A stretch of DNA of 64,000 bases from Enoplosus armatus. Its lineage: Eukaryota; Chordata; Actinopteri; Centrarchiformes; Enoplosidae. Positions 1-10,882 of the stretch are shown here, piece after piece. The stretch is from contig NC_092182.1 of the NCBI RefSeq assembly GCF_043641665.1, positions 11,470,956 to 11,534,955 of the forward strand, in the 5' to 3' direction. A program made the translations under genes and the position numbers. The notes beneath the pieces are model-generated. The model searched no databases. It was not told where the DNA came from and saw nothing but the letters and a program-made list of their open reading frames with translations. Within the stretch, counting starts at the first letter, position 1. Each line of letters opens with the position of its first letter.

Positions 1-180
1 GATAAGGCAAGTACACTGCCAGTTATGAAGTATTTTTTAAATCACTGCCGTTATCTACATACTCAAGTACTGTAATTAAATACTTTTTTGAGGTACTTGT
101 ACTTCACAGTTTTATTTTTACATTTATTTGACAGCTATAGGTACTTGCTACTTTGCAGATTACGATTTCACATAAAGACC
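1..180 (-). repeat. Fragment of a teleost interspersed repeat rich in AAGTACTT-like words
   Basis: The stretch carries 'actcaagtactgtaatt', 'gaggtacttgtacttcac' and similar words. These are the reverse complement of words in the better-preserved copy at 35,749-36,237. It looks like a diverged fragment cut by the window edge. The family name is not assigned; a nonautonomous DNA element is likely. Confidence 0.55.
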
Positions 181-670
181 ATATGAGAAGCTTAGAAAAT
201 ATAATACATTGTATAAGATTAAACCACTTGTTAATGGTTCCACCAAAGAGACATTTCCCCTCAAATTTCTCACATGATTTCATTTCAACAACTGTTTGAG
301 GCCCACAGAGGCAAAATTACCTTTACCTTTCCTTGTAAGTGGATATCTTTATATTGAGCTATTGCCACTTTTACTTTAGTAATGGATCTGAGTACTTCTT
401 CTACCACTGGAGTAAGTATTATGACAGACTATACATTGACATTGAGGTGAAATGCACTGAATGTTAAATATGGTGTGGTGACTTGATTGATTAAGATCCC
501 CTGTTGCTATTGCAAGATAGCATCTCATCTAATATTCCAGTGCATGGAAGATAACTTGGATAACTTGATGTCAATATTACCATTATCCTTGCCTCCTCCC
601 GTGTCACTACCCTACCAATCCACATAAAAGTCACAGCAAAGGAGTCTCACTGCCCAACTGCCATCTCTGC

Positions 671-822
671 TCAGGCTTGAGAGGTCACAGCATGGTACTC
701 TTTGCTCAGGACAAGGGGAGCCATGTTACTACGCTGCAAATCCTCCACATCGACCCAAAACAGAGGTGGGGGCTGCAGTGTCACTTCACGAGACAACAGT
801 TCGTCGCATAACATCATTACGC
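671..822 (-). other. Possible short coding exon (49 codons plus stop), unrecognised
   Basis: On the minus strand a pyrimidine-rich acceptor (TTTTTAG) is followed by an open frame of 49 codons ending in TGA. The composition is protein-like, including a QPPPLFWVDVEDLQ stretch. The acceptor needs a one-nucleotide carry-over, but the exon at 1568-1921 ends in phase 0, so the two do not splice directly in frame. It could be a terminal exon of the same locus reached through another exon, a transposon remnant, or chance. No family was recognised. Confidence 0.2.
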
Positions 823-1070
823 CTAAAAAGACACTAATTACACTATTAAATCAGGTGCAGTAGTCTTTTCTGGTCACGATCCTCGGTTTGCTCACACTGG
901 CATTAACTTCACTTTCGAGTGCCTGGTACCCTAAAGAATTGATGCAGATGGCATTAGAGCACATGTTATTCTCAAAGTCTAAATATGTCAAATTCAAGAA
1001 GCAGGAGTTTCACTGTTTAACACCACTTTACTACAAGCTTATGTCGTCAATTTCTTCTTCATTCCCCAGA

Positions 1071-1498
1071 TGTAGGCGATGATTTGATGATTTGATGATG
1101 GAAGGAGACTCCGCTGATACTGACTTTTCACATAATATTCTTTATTTGCATCAAAGATCAGGATCAACAGGCATGCGCATCTTGACCTGTACAGCACCCG
1201 TAGCCGAATCAGTACTGCTGCCTCGAACACTGTTCAACCTCGTCCTTTATACATTTAGGCATACATAGGGTCCTATTATAACTCATAAATCTATAAACTT
1301 ATCTTTCCCTAGTGTCCCTCAGTACCCCAAAACCTATGATATACGAGTTATTTGGACAGCAGTCTAGGGGTCAAGGACAAGAGACCTCTATCGTATAACT
1401 CCCACATTCCAAGGGAGACACCCAAACCATAATGAATCTTATCAGTATGGGGCCCCAACATCTGCTAGTTATTTACCTGGAACATTGCATACGTGACA
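1071..1498 (-). mobile_element. Probable retroelement LTR (solo or truncated)
   Basis: Read on the minus strand, the segment starts TGTCACG and ends CCTACA, giving TG...CA termini. In between it holds a TATA-like GTATAAAGG (near 1244-1252) and then AATAAAG (near 1138-1144), in the order promoter then polyadenylation signal expected of an LTR. The flanks show no clear 5-bp target duplication and no second LTR was found, so it may be one end of a truncated element. No retroviral protein frame was recognised beside it. The family is not assigned. Confidence 0.4.
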
Positions 1499-1567
1499 AC
1501 TTTGTACTGTGTCATTTTATGAAAAGATTGCTTTTATGATTCGTATCAAATAATACACATCACTTAC

Positions 1568-1921
1568 CTCTGTAATACTGCGCCGTGCCGACATGTATAG
1601 TATGGTCGGACGTGGAGTTGGAGTAGACTCTCGATTCCTTTTATTTGCTGCTGTTTCTTCCTCTTCCCATTTTCTAAAAACTGGCAAATCCCGTTCGATT
1701 CTTGAAAGTAGGTTGGTGCACTTCTGACAAGTCCGTATGGATTTTTCGTGACTTTTTGTCAAAGTCAGTCCTAGATCAACAAGTCGATCAAAAACGGTTT
1801 TGGCGTTTCCTGTTTTTTCAAATATTTTAGTCGAGTGACTAATAACACCCTTTGTCTTCAAATTCCGATGACAAAAACGGCAACACTCGTTCACGGACAT
1901 ATCGGTACTTTCACAGCTCAT
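1568..1921 (-). CDS. First coding exon of a ZAD-like zinc-finger protein (partial gene)
   Basis: An ATG at 1919-1921 opens a 118-codon exon that ends at a strong donor, GAG|GTAAGT, in phase 0. The peptide has CRFC at residues 14-17 and CQKC at 65-68. Between them lie a hydrophobic segment (ISHSTKIFEK) and a helix-like LVDLGLTL, and after them an acidic segment (VFRKWEEEE). This CxxC...CxxC spacing resembles the insect ZAD zinc-coordinating dimerisation domain. I recall similar first exons, ending in RRSITEV-like residues, in a multicopy family of uncharacterised teleost proteins. The remaining exons should lie at lower coordinates, mostly outside the window. DNA binding or dimerisation is inference from cysteine spacing only. 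Confidence 0.6.
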
Positions 1922-2060
1922 CTCTGCACGCTGAAGTCTGTTTACATCGTTCCCGTCGCTCAGCGCTACGTCACACCTTCTTCTTCTTCTTCTTCTTCTG
2001 ACTACAGACCAACATTACAGGTTTGTGTCGCCACCTACTGTACCGGAGGGTGTAACATCA
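1922..2060 (-). promoter_or_regulatory. Putative 5' UTR/promoter of the ZAD-like gene, with a TTC repeat
   Basis: The stretch upstream of the ATG is locally richer in CG dinucleotides. It contains a CRE-like TACGTCAC (near 1968-1975) and a (TTC)n tract at 1977-1999. Position and composition suggest the promoter or leader of the minus-strand exon at 1568-1921. No TATA box or start site can be fixed. Confidence 0.3.
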
Positions 2061-2111
2061 TGACTTCAACAGCAAAAAACGAAAACAAACAAACCAAAAA
2101 AAAAAAATCTT

Positions 2112-4500
2112 TATAAAGAAGGTATATTCTGGATGTCAAATCCGTTTAATTAAATATTTAAATAAAGCTCTTTTACCTTTATTTTAAGTTTATCTGCAAT
2201 CTCATATTCCGACATGTGCTGGTACCCATCATATATGAACACATATTCTTAGTTGCTGTAGATTCAACAAGATCATATAATTAAAAGATCCTCTCAAACT
2301 GTTTGTCCTTATGTTATACTTTGTGTTACAGCAGCAGAATCTGAACATATTACTACTTTAATAGGTTCAACCCACCTCCTCTACCCACCAAGCACCAACC
2401 TGAAAAGTGAAGCCAATGCAGACGTGCCTTTAACTTGCATTCTTTCTAATGGACAGCAGTCTGGCGACTCCACTGGTTGCAAAAAGAAGTCAGATTGTAT
2501 AAAAGTCTATGCGACAACAACCGTACTTTCCTGATGACTTTAAGGTCTCCGTTTCAAGTCTTCTTCAATACAGCATGATGTTCATTTTGTAAATGATGGT
2601 CACATTTACAGTAAACTGGATGATAAAACAGTGCATTTTAAAGGTGTGGCTACCTTGTGATTGACAAGTCACTAGCACGGTGACCTGTCAATCAGGATAG
2701 CAGCGTTTGGTTGTACTAAAAGACACTCTAAGTGAACAAGTTTCTAGCTTTCCAAATATCTCCCATTTTAAAATAAAAATGTTGTTGCCCAGGTTTATAT
2801 GCTCAAAACATTGTAATTGTTGATCTCTAATTCATTCATTCATCGTTTTAAAGACAGAACACAGCATTAAATCCTATTTTGTAAACAGTTTTGTACAGTG
2901 ACAGACGAAGAAGTGATAAGCAGTAGACCAAGAATCATGTTGTCTTCACAGTGCTGATGTGACATATGTATTGCCTGAACCTTGAACATGAATTGAGACA
3001 ATTGGACACCATGTTTGTACATGTGGAAAAAAATTTATTACAATAATTTTCCAAGATTACCATTAATAAATATTTATGTTTACATTTCAGTGAAATGTAT
3101 GATTTATCACTTTCTACACAGGACATTACACAAAGTCAAGAATACACATTGTTTTAGTCTTTGTAATAAAGCTTGAATAAGTTGATCTAGAAAAAGGAGT
3201 CTTAAACAGCAGTTGATACAACCTATCAATGGAGTTGTAAGTTCAATAATGATTCGATTGTATATATGGCAAGGAAAACAAGAAAAGTCAACGTCTGGAA
3301 ATCCTTGAAGCTCCCTTGACTGTTAAGATAGGCCGTTTTATTTAAAAACATTTCCGTTGGCCTAAGGCACAGGAATACTAAAAGTTTATATCAATCATAC
3401 GTAACACATTTTAAACCCCATACGGTGATTTAAAGTTTTGAATTTAATAGTATACACTAAAGGGTGCATTTGATATTTACACCTCTCATTGCATCTGAAA
3501 TCTAGCACAAAAGAAACTCTAGCTGACAAAAACACAATTTGACCTATCCAGATCTGTACATTGTGCGTAGCCCAGGAACTATTACTCTAGAAATTACTCA
3601 ACGATGTGTTGTCTGACTGAAAAATGACGGCAGGGGAGTTCTTTTAACGTCAACATTTGAAGCATCTTAGTCTAACCTGAACTGAGCCATTATATATTTT
3701 TGCAGCTTTTCTGTGCCATTATGTAATTTGAAAATCATTCTCTTTGGGACTTTTGTCAATTAAAACTACACATCAACATGCAAAGGAACTTCTACAATTT
3801 TTCGGCATAAAGTTCAAAGAGACTGAGAAATTTAGTTTAAGTATCCAACACCTTAATTTTGGGAAAAGAATTACACCATGTGCCACTCAGACACATCTAT
3901 AGATCATATTCATGGGATTTAAGTTCTATGTTCCTTTCATAGTAAATGTATTTTATTTTGTTTCACTGGTATTTTAGAGTATTCACTGGGCCTTCAGAGT
4001 ACAGTTCATGTTTTATTGCAGAGTGGGCATGGGTGGGTTCGTGGTGGTCCTCCGGGTTTGAATGGACAGCTGTCTGCACAATCAAGTGTCAGCACAGTTA
4101 AAAAAAACATCTGGTGACATCTATACACACACTATATGTGCATACTTCTTATCTTCCTCGTTCAAATACGTGTGCAGGCCGTCAAGCACCTAAATGGTTC
4201 TGGACTGCTCTACACCTTACTCCTGGTGCACAGTACATTCATCCTCTAACCTGCATGGAAACTGGGGGGGGATGGTTTACAGTATGTGCCCTCTGCTACA
4301 GCACAAGTAATACTCTCTGTACCCTTTGTGCAATGGTAACAGACTATGGAGAGGTTGGGGTACTAGTGAGCTTCTAGGAAGTAACTATCAGTTACAGGAA
4401 TATATGGTTTTGGTTAAAAATCCCATTTTACCTTACTTGAAAATTACTTCAAGCTTCATAATTATTGAAGAAATAGTGCCTGTTGAAGATTCCCTCTGTA
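2112..4500. other. Intergenic/3' flank of adipor1, no gene seen
   Basis: AT-rich sequence without a recognisable protein or RNA gene. Several minus-strand AATAAA words occur (for example near 4012-4017), so part may belong to a longer adipor1 3' UTR. A pair of PBX/MEIS-like words lies at 2658-2667 and 2685-2694. Confidence 0.5.
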
Positions 4501-4523
4501 GTTCAATGGCTAGTTAATGCTAC

Positions 4524-4529
4524 TTTATT
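4524..4529 (-). terminator. adipor1: Candidate polyadenylation signal of adipor1
   Basis: AATAAA on the minus strand, about 210 nt downstream of the stop codon, which would give a short 3' UTR. The downstream sequence is not clearly GU-rich, and further AATAAA words occur lower down, so distal sites are possible. Confidence 0.4.
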
Positions 4530-4639
4530 GGAGCAAAAAGAGCCAAACAGAGAGACCACCGAAACCCAAACAAGATGTTAGCAAATCAGAAGTACAGGAG
4601 CAATAAGTGACTATATTGAATTCCAGCAGCATTTTACGT

Positions 4640-4700
4640 GTGTGTGTCTGTGTGTGTCTGTGTGCGTGTGTGGTGTGGTTTGGTGTGGTGTGTGTGGGAC
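4640..4700. repeat. TG-rich low-complexity tract in the adipor1 3' UTR
   Basis: Interrupted (TG)n with TGTC and GGTGTGG variants, just downstream of the adipor1 stop on the minus strand; it would be CA-rich in the mRNA. Confidence 0.8.
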
Positions 4701-4738
4701 TATAAAGAAAAAGTATGAGTAAGTCACAGTCAGGCCTC

Positions 4739-4867
4739 TCAGAGTAGAGTGTCGTCTGTGCATCCTCCCTCGAGGCCGTAGCGGAACTCCTGCAGGTTGG
4801 AAACCCCGTAGAAGTGGATGAACGCCGCTGCCACGACCAGGACATGGAAAATCTGATGAGAGTGGAA
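4739..4867 (-). CDS. adipor1: adipor1 coding exon 7 (last)
   Basis: Residues 335-376 plus TGA. It holds the two C-terminal zinc-ligand histidines (H338, H342) and the last helix. Acceptor CTTCTAG|TTC. Confidence 0.95.
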   Translation of the reverse strand, partial: FHSHQIFHVLVVAAAFIHFYGVSNLQEFRYGLEGGCTDDTLL

Positions 4868-7800
4868 CTAGAAGGAGTGAAAGAGATGTATAAGATACAA
4901 ATATCAGTTTCAATCGTTATCATTTGCCTTGAATTTGTGTTTGATCAAACAAAGGGAAAAAGGAAACACATCCATTGTCTATAGCTGTGTCTGAAACCAT
5001 TCTCTCGTTCATTCTTTATTCCCCACAGAGTAAAAAGCAACACTTGCTCGTGTACTCTACAGTGAGCTTTCACTTAAGATTTCAGTCCCTTGTGAATGGT
5101 CATTACTTTGAATCACCACTGACAGGTGTACTGCCACAAGGGCTGTGTATTGAACCTCCATATCCTTTTGGTACAGATGAAAAATTTATATATGTTATGT
5201 CATGTCATGTAAACACATTGAATACATACCCAAATGTCACACTTTCCAGGAAAATAGCGCTCAGGGATCCTGGCTGCATACAGACCAGCACCAGTGATAT
5301 ACATGGCACCCATCAGGTAGAACCAACCCATCTGGCCGACTGTGGTGGCCTTAACAAAGCCTTCCTCGATGGTGAAGTGCATGGTGGGGACAATGCCGCT
5401 TAGTCCAAGACCCATGAACACACCTAAGAGAAGAGTTGGACTTCACTTACTTTGAGTAATTTCTGAACATCACAAGACAAGAAACGCTGATTACTATAAA
5501 ATCATTTTAGACATGCAAACAAAGCTTAACAGTCATTCATAACTGCAGCATGTTATCAGTGTTTCCTCTGCAAGAAAATTACCACCACTGCTCCAAAAAG
5601 GCAAACACACAGACAGATATGTGATAAAAACTATAACCCAAAGCAAACAGCTGCATAGAGCTACAGAGAAAGCACAGTATCTAAAAAGCGCATATTATCC
5701 TGAACTGGTTAGCACCTGCTCTTGTAGGTCTGTGACGAGGAGTAGAGAACCGGTCCCACTGGGCCACTATGATGGCGGCGATGCCGAGGACACATACAAT
5801 GGTGAGGTAGATAAGTCGAGGCTGAGGGGAACAATAGAACGAGTAGTACAGCCAGGGTACGAAGGAGCCCATGATGAGGAGGGCAATGCCCGAGTAGTCA
5901 AGCCTGAAGAGAGGGGGTAACACAGAGACAACAGCTGAGTGTTTGTGATCTGCTGGATGCAAGAAAGCAGATGTTTTCTCATGTTTCTAAACACAAATAT
6001 TTCCCCAAAATGGTCAACAACCCTGCTTTAACAGTTGGTAAAGTCTATATCAATTTTATACTCACTGTTCATGTAGGACCTATTTTGGGCACAATAGCAT
6101 AAAGTAAAAACTATATTATATATCATTTATAATTGAGGTTACACTTTGTGCAATAAATGATAATTCTATATCAACTTGATTCTACAGCACTCTGCCATAG
6201 TGAATGCACTCTAGCAGCTTTAACCACAGATCAGTACGGAGTGCTTCACAATGCCTCACATTCACTCACACTCACACAAAAACGGCAGAGCTGCAATGCA
6301 AAGTGCAGGCAGACTGAGCACGAGAAGGACATTTGACATACGGACAGGAGGTTGTGTGTTGTGTGCTGTGTTTAATGGACAACACAAATGTTTCTCGTTT
6401 TTTAAATTTACGGTCATTTGTCTTTTGATTACTGCAGCAATTACAAATGAAATGAAAACGTCAGACTCTGAAGCGGGTAAGGAGAGAATTTCTAAATAAC
6501 GATTTAGTAAATTCTTGAAATAAATCAAATTAACTAATGGTGATCTTGTTAGTCAACTAATGACCATTTTGTGGGTGTATCCCTCATTAATTGCACTGAA
6601 CTCTATGTAGCAAAAACCCACCTACTCCAAAAGCAGTAAGTCTAAAATAGGAAAAGACAAATTATTCTTTTGAGACACCCAAGGCAAGTATGTGAGAAAC
6701 AGTGTTTGACAGTAGGAGGCCTTACTTGGAGAAGGTGCGAGACACTTTCTCAGAGTGGCAGTACACGGTATGAAAAAGCCAGGAGAAGCTGAGGCAGAGC
6801 ACAGCTCCCAGGAAGAACATCCCGAACACCACTTTCTCTTGCAGTGGGGCCATAAAATACATGTTGGGCCGCAGCATGGTTAACGTGCCCAGACAAATGA
6901 ATAAGATCAGCCCTGAGGGAAAAAAACAGGCCAATTTTACTAATAGCCGACCAGAGATATCCAGAGTTCTACAGTTTTAAAAAATGCCTAGTTGTAAACA
7001 CAATTAGAATCTGCTGCTAAAACCTTATGTTAAACAATTTTAGGAATGTTACGACTGGCTTTTTATTCTCACCTAACAGGTGAGTCCAGATGTTTCCTGT
7101 CTCAGTGTGAATTCTGAAGATGCTTCCAAAACAGGCCCGGAAAGAGGGCATGGGGGGCCGATGTCCATGCAGGAGGTAATCGTTGTCCTTCAGCCACTCA
7201 GGCAGGACATGAAAAGGGATGACCCTCCAGCGCCCCTCCCAAACCTGAAAAGCAAGAATAGCTTTCACTCACAGACGTTTCTTCGTTATAAGCTGACATT
7301 TGTCTCCAATGGTGACTTGTGTGTGTCTTATACAAAACACACATCCCATGTCTAACGTGGAATCGTAAAAAAAAACACACGACTCATTCAAACTACACAG
7401 CAGTCCGAGGTTAATCCCTGGGTGTTGCTGTTCACCCTGATCTGCAACTACATGTCCATTCACTTCACTGCTAAAGCACCGAATTCTGAGATGAAACCGC
7501 GTGTTGAGTTTCAGTTCATTTAACTGATGCAATATTTATGCTGGTTCAACATAAGGGTGTAGGGCAAAGCTGTGTAATGTGATAAGATCTTTTATTTTCC
7601 TTTTTCTGTCACATTTGTTTATCAGCCAACATTTAACAATCTCAGTCAACTTGTCAGATTGAGAAGAGCTTAATTTATTGTTGAAAGAACCAGAAATATA
7701 ATTATGTAACTATATCAATACTTGTTATGACAGAGACTTGTGTTCATCCTTTCACACTAAAGGTGAGGTTGGGAACAGGGAATTGAAGTCAGATTGTTAT

Positions 7801-8255
7801 ATTTTAGGTCCCTGCATGAGTCTGACAGAAGAAACCTCTGACTGGTGCTTTAGCCAGGCAAGATCTGGACTGGTGCCTAGATAGGTTTAGTGTTTATTAA
7901 ATTGACATTTTTACTTTGTGTACAAACTCCTCCATCTTCTCCATGGCATGGTGAGCCTGAAGTGGTAAGGTCAGGACCTCTCCCACCTCATCATCCTCCT
8001 CTTCCTCATCAGCAAGCATTGCGGCTCCCTTTAAAGAGATCACAAGAGAATACTGACGCTACTGAGCCATAACAACTTCTCTCTGGGAATTTTCGGAAAC
8101 AGTCCTACCTCTGGATGGACGCCTTTCGATGCTGCCTGTCGCCCCCCTGCCTCCTCCAGCAGTGGCCCCAGCTCCATCAGCTCAACATCTGGGACATGGC
8201 AGTCCTCAGAGATCCGGCAGTCTGCATCACTTGCAGACCCGTTTCGGCCTGACAT
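4739..8255 (-). CDS. adipor1: Adiponectin receptor 1, seven-helix PAQR-family receptor (complete, 7 coding exons)
   Basis: Coding exons: 8255-8109, 8028-7915, 7244-7073, 6912-6726, 5903-5716, 5423-5230 and 4867-4739. Every junction is GT-AG and the frame is continuous through 1,131 nt (376 aa plus stop; human has 375). The N-terminus is cytosolic in PAQR proteins; here it is acidic and carries the ELGPLLEE segment typical of ADIPOR1 rather than ADIPOR2. The hallmark WEGRWRVIP and NDYLLHGHRPPMPSFR segments are followed by seven membrane helices. The zinc ligands of the ceramidase-like site are present: H192 (SWLFHTVYCHS), H338 and H342 (SHQIFH); the catalytic-site D209 (LDYSG) is also kept. 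The protein ends GGCTDDTLL. Family knowledge: it binds adiponectin, hydrolyses ceramide and signals to AMPK/PPAR-alpha. Whether this is the teleost a or b paralogue cannot be told from the sequence alone. Confidence 0.97.
5230..5423 (-). CDS. adipor1: adipor1 coding exon 6
   Basis: Residues about 270-334, covering helices with GLGLSGIVPTMHF and ARIPERYFPGK. It starts by completing a split Gly codon and ends in phase 0 at TGG|GTATGT. Confidence 0.95.
5716..5903 (-). CDS. adipor1: adipor1 coding exon 5
   Basis: Residues about 207-269. It includes the catalytic-site Asp (LDYSGIALL) and the YYSFYCSPQPRLIYL loop. Donor GCAG|GTGCTA. Confidence 0.95.
6726..6912 (-). CDS. adipor1: adipor1 coding exon 4
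   Basis: Residues about 145-207. It carries the first zinc-ligand histidine in SWLFHTVYCHSEK. Donor CCAA|GTAAG splits a Lys codon. Confidence 0.95.
7073..7244 (-). CDS. adipor1: adipor1 coding exon 3
   Basis: Residues 88-145, from VWEGRWRVIP through FRIHTETGNIWTHLLG, the PAQR signature region leading into helix 1. Confidence 0.95.
7915..8028 (-). CDS. adipor1: adipor1 coding exon 2
   Basis: Residues 50-87: an acidic run (DEEEEDDE) and then LTLPLQAHHAMEKMEEFVHK. Both ends are in phase 0. Confidence 0.93.
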
Positions 8256-8324
8256 AGGGAGACTGCCTGATGATCCACTCACAGTCTCTGTATTCTGCTT
8301 CAGATGGTACACTTCAATTTCCTC
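8109..8324 (-). CDS. adipor1: adipor1 coding exon 1 with 5' UTR part (ATG at 8253-8255)
   Basis: The exon runs from acceptor CTCAG|GAGG (8325-8326) to donor GAG|GTAGGA (8107-8108). The ATG at 8253-8255 gives 49 codons (MSGRNGSASD...); bases 8256-8324 are then 5' UTR. The chosen ATG is the only one in frame and gives a total length close to the family. A repeat starts within about 10 nt of the acceptor. Confidence 0.85.
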
Positions 8325-8333
8325 CTGAGCAAC

Positions 8334-8620
8334 CAGAATCAAAATCAGCTTTATTGGCTAAGTATGTTGACATACAAGAAATTTGACTCCAGTTCTCAGC
8401 AGCTCTTAATATACTCTGCACTGCAGAAAACTATTTTACATGAACATAAACATGATTGCTATTATACACAGACAAAAGGTGCAAAACAAACAGTATTTTA
8501 TATACAGGTCAGCTTGTATATACAGTACAAGGTTGTGTGCAAAAGTGCATAGCAATGCAAAAAAAGCAGGGATAGATATTGTATAAATAATAAGTACATA
8601 TGCACAATATGCCCAATACA
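8334..8620 (+). mobile_element. Interspersed retroposon-like repeat with an AATCAGCTTTATTGG head
   Basis: The segment begins 'gaatcaaaatcagcttta...ttggctaagtatgttgacatac'. This matches, from memory, a widespread vertebrate/teleost interspersed repeat that starts GAATCAGAATCAGCTTTATTGGCC. It continues with 'caagaaatttgactccagtt' and A/T-rich 'tatataca' runs. It lies in adipor1 intron 1, directly beside the acceptor of the first coding exon. The family name is not assigned with certainty. Confidence 0.6.
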
Positions 8621-9914
8621 ACCAATATATTATTGACTGGTTAATGAGAACATGTAATTACTGATATTGTTCCAATAATGGAATTTCAAATGATAATTTT
8701 GTCCAATAATGTGGAGCCTTTTTACAAAATCTGCAGACTAGGGATTTCACCTGAAACCGGGTTCAGAAAGGGGATCAGATCTAGATAAGTGGTCAGTACT
8801 TCTTTTCTATATTCTATAAATGCTTGTCAGATGGTCTGACGTTAATTAACCTACATATTTATTTTACATTTTAGGTAATATTGTCACACACAAGTTTACA
8901 ACAATTAAATCTTTTCTTTACTCTATGAGCTGTGAAGACACTCTAACATAGCTTTTGCGAGTGGGAAAATAAACTTGTCAATCTAAATATGTTTTTATTG
9001 TTACGGCAAGATCAACATAATCGGTTTCAGCCACAATAAACAGATCAATCTTGGTAATTGGCTATTGGTGAATCTCTGATAATAATAAATTGCTCTATAT
9101 ACAGAGATGGTTTCATGTGCGTATATTGAAGGATATAGTAAATGCACAGTACATACAGTGTGCATAGAGCGACAATGAAAGGATATTATGTACATGCTAT
9201 TGTACAATGCTTATATTACTCTGTAGTACATTAAGGTGACGTAGTATTGCACGGTTATTGCAGATTACTTAATATTTTGTCTTGTTTTTAAATGGATGGT
9301 GATTAATCTGGGTCTCACTTGAAATCCGTGTTTCATCGATCAGACACTCATAACAAGAGAACAAAGGAGCGGCTTAACTTATTTATGCTACATCTATGCC
9401 ACGAGCCAATAATATCGGTCGACAATTACAGTGGGACAATACTCCTGATTTAAGACAGAATATTTACATTTGATACAGAACAGAGGCTGGTATTAATAAA
9501 ACGGTTCACCAAGTTACTGCTTAGCAAAGCCACACGGATGTTGATTAGCACAGCGTCAAACGGAACATGGAGTACAAAATGTAAACAACCGCAAGATACG
9601 GACGACTTAACGTGAATTCATCGTATCTTTCCGGTTTAGTACACTTGATAGCAAGGAGCTGAATTAAAATTTAACGAGCACTCACTCCTTTTTTAAGTTA
9701 GCAGGTCACGGATCGCTCATATATCAACTGGCTAACGTTACCTTTTAGCTAGCGCTGAGCTGCCGCTAACCAGTCGAGCGGGTGACACTGCTCTGAATTA
9801 ACTTGCTAACAGCAAGACAAAAGTCTTTACGACGACACCAACATATAACGTTATTTAGATAGCCCACTGTGCCGACATCCAATATAGCAATTTAATTAAA
9901 TGGACATAAGTTAC

Positions 9915-9978
9915 CTGACAAGGTAGCCGTCAAACCAGGAAGGTGAATTATTTATCGATATGCGAAACACAATCCTTT
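9915..9978 (-). other. adipor1: adipor1 noncoding first exon (5' UTR), upstream end approximate
   Basis: The minus strand shows a near-perfect donor CAG|GTAACT at 9914-9915, immediately downstream of ETS-type promoter motifs. Splicing to the acceptor at 8325 would give a noncoding exon 1, as in other ADIPOR1 genes. The transcription start is inferred from the promoter position, so the upper limit is a guess. Confidence 0.55.
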
Positions 9979-10005
9979 CCGGAAGTGAAGATCTCTTCCG
10001 TAAAC
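9970..10005 (-). promoter_or_regulatory. adipor1: Putative adipor1 core promoter with ETS sites
   Basis: CCGGAAGTG at 9979-9987 and, on the other strand, CGGAAG at 9995-10000 make two closely spaced ETS/GABP-type sites just upstream of the candidate first exon. No TATA box is evident, consistent with a broadly expressed gene. Confidence 0.45.
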
Positions 10006-10880
10006 CTAATCCCTATCCTTTTAACAAAATAAAAGCTCACGTAGAAAAACAAATATCTTTACATACTTTGATCAGCAAAAGCCTTAATTTGTTTACATTC
10101 ACTTCATGTATTTCAAATATGAAGATGTGGTCGATTTAATGCATTTTTAATGGAATACATTTCAGAGACAGAAAGCACAGTATGATGATGTCTTGTACAT
10201 AACATCTGTTTGAAATGCACTGTGGCCAGAAATACTGTACTGTGTTAATTTTTCAATCCAGTGAGTATCTTGGGGATATAATTCACAGTGAAAGTCACAA
10301 AGACAGAAAAGAGGCTAATGCATGGGGATCAACAAAGCAGAGAATGAGAAAACCACATGGGGTTAGATAAAAGCCTCATGACAGATGGCTGCTGCTCTGA
10401 TAATAAAATTACACTTGTGCCACTTTCTGGAAAAAAGCGGCCATTTTCACTGACATTACAGACAACCCCAGATGCTGTTAGAACCTACATGGTGATGGTT
10501 TTCTGAAGTAAGGTCCAGATACTCTGGTAGAATCACAGATGATGTTTTTTATGTTGTGTCTCAGAGGCTAAGAACTACTTACAGTACATACTGTGTGTCA
10601 AACTCAAAGGAACATTTTTCACATTTCAAAAAAATGTCTTACCATAAATTACTGAAGAGAAATATGCCATTTCAAATAAAATGATTTCAGTATGTCAGAA
10701 TTTACACAACAATTAAAAAGCTTCCCCAGAACAATTCATTACATAAATAATTGCCTTACTTCCATGAAGCCTCTTTTTTACAATAAATAATCACTTTCAT
10801 TAGATTCACACCTCTCTGGTGTGCACACATTGCAAAACCAGGTAGAGATGCCAATATTAAAACTGAGCATAAACAATGGG
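10006..10880. other. Intergenic, adipor1 to inava, no gene seen
   Basis: AT-rich sequence without a recognisable gene or structured RNA. Confidence 0.5.
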
Positions 10881-10882
10881 CC

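Noticed and set aside
5200..5631. Plus-strand frames over adipor1 exons (such as 4975-5403)
   Set aside because: Antisense shadows of adipor1 coding exons.
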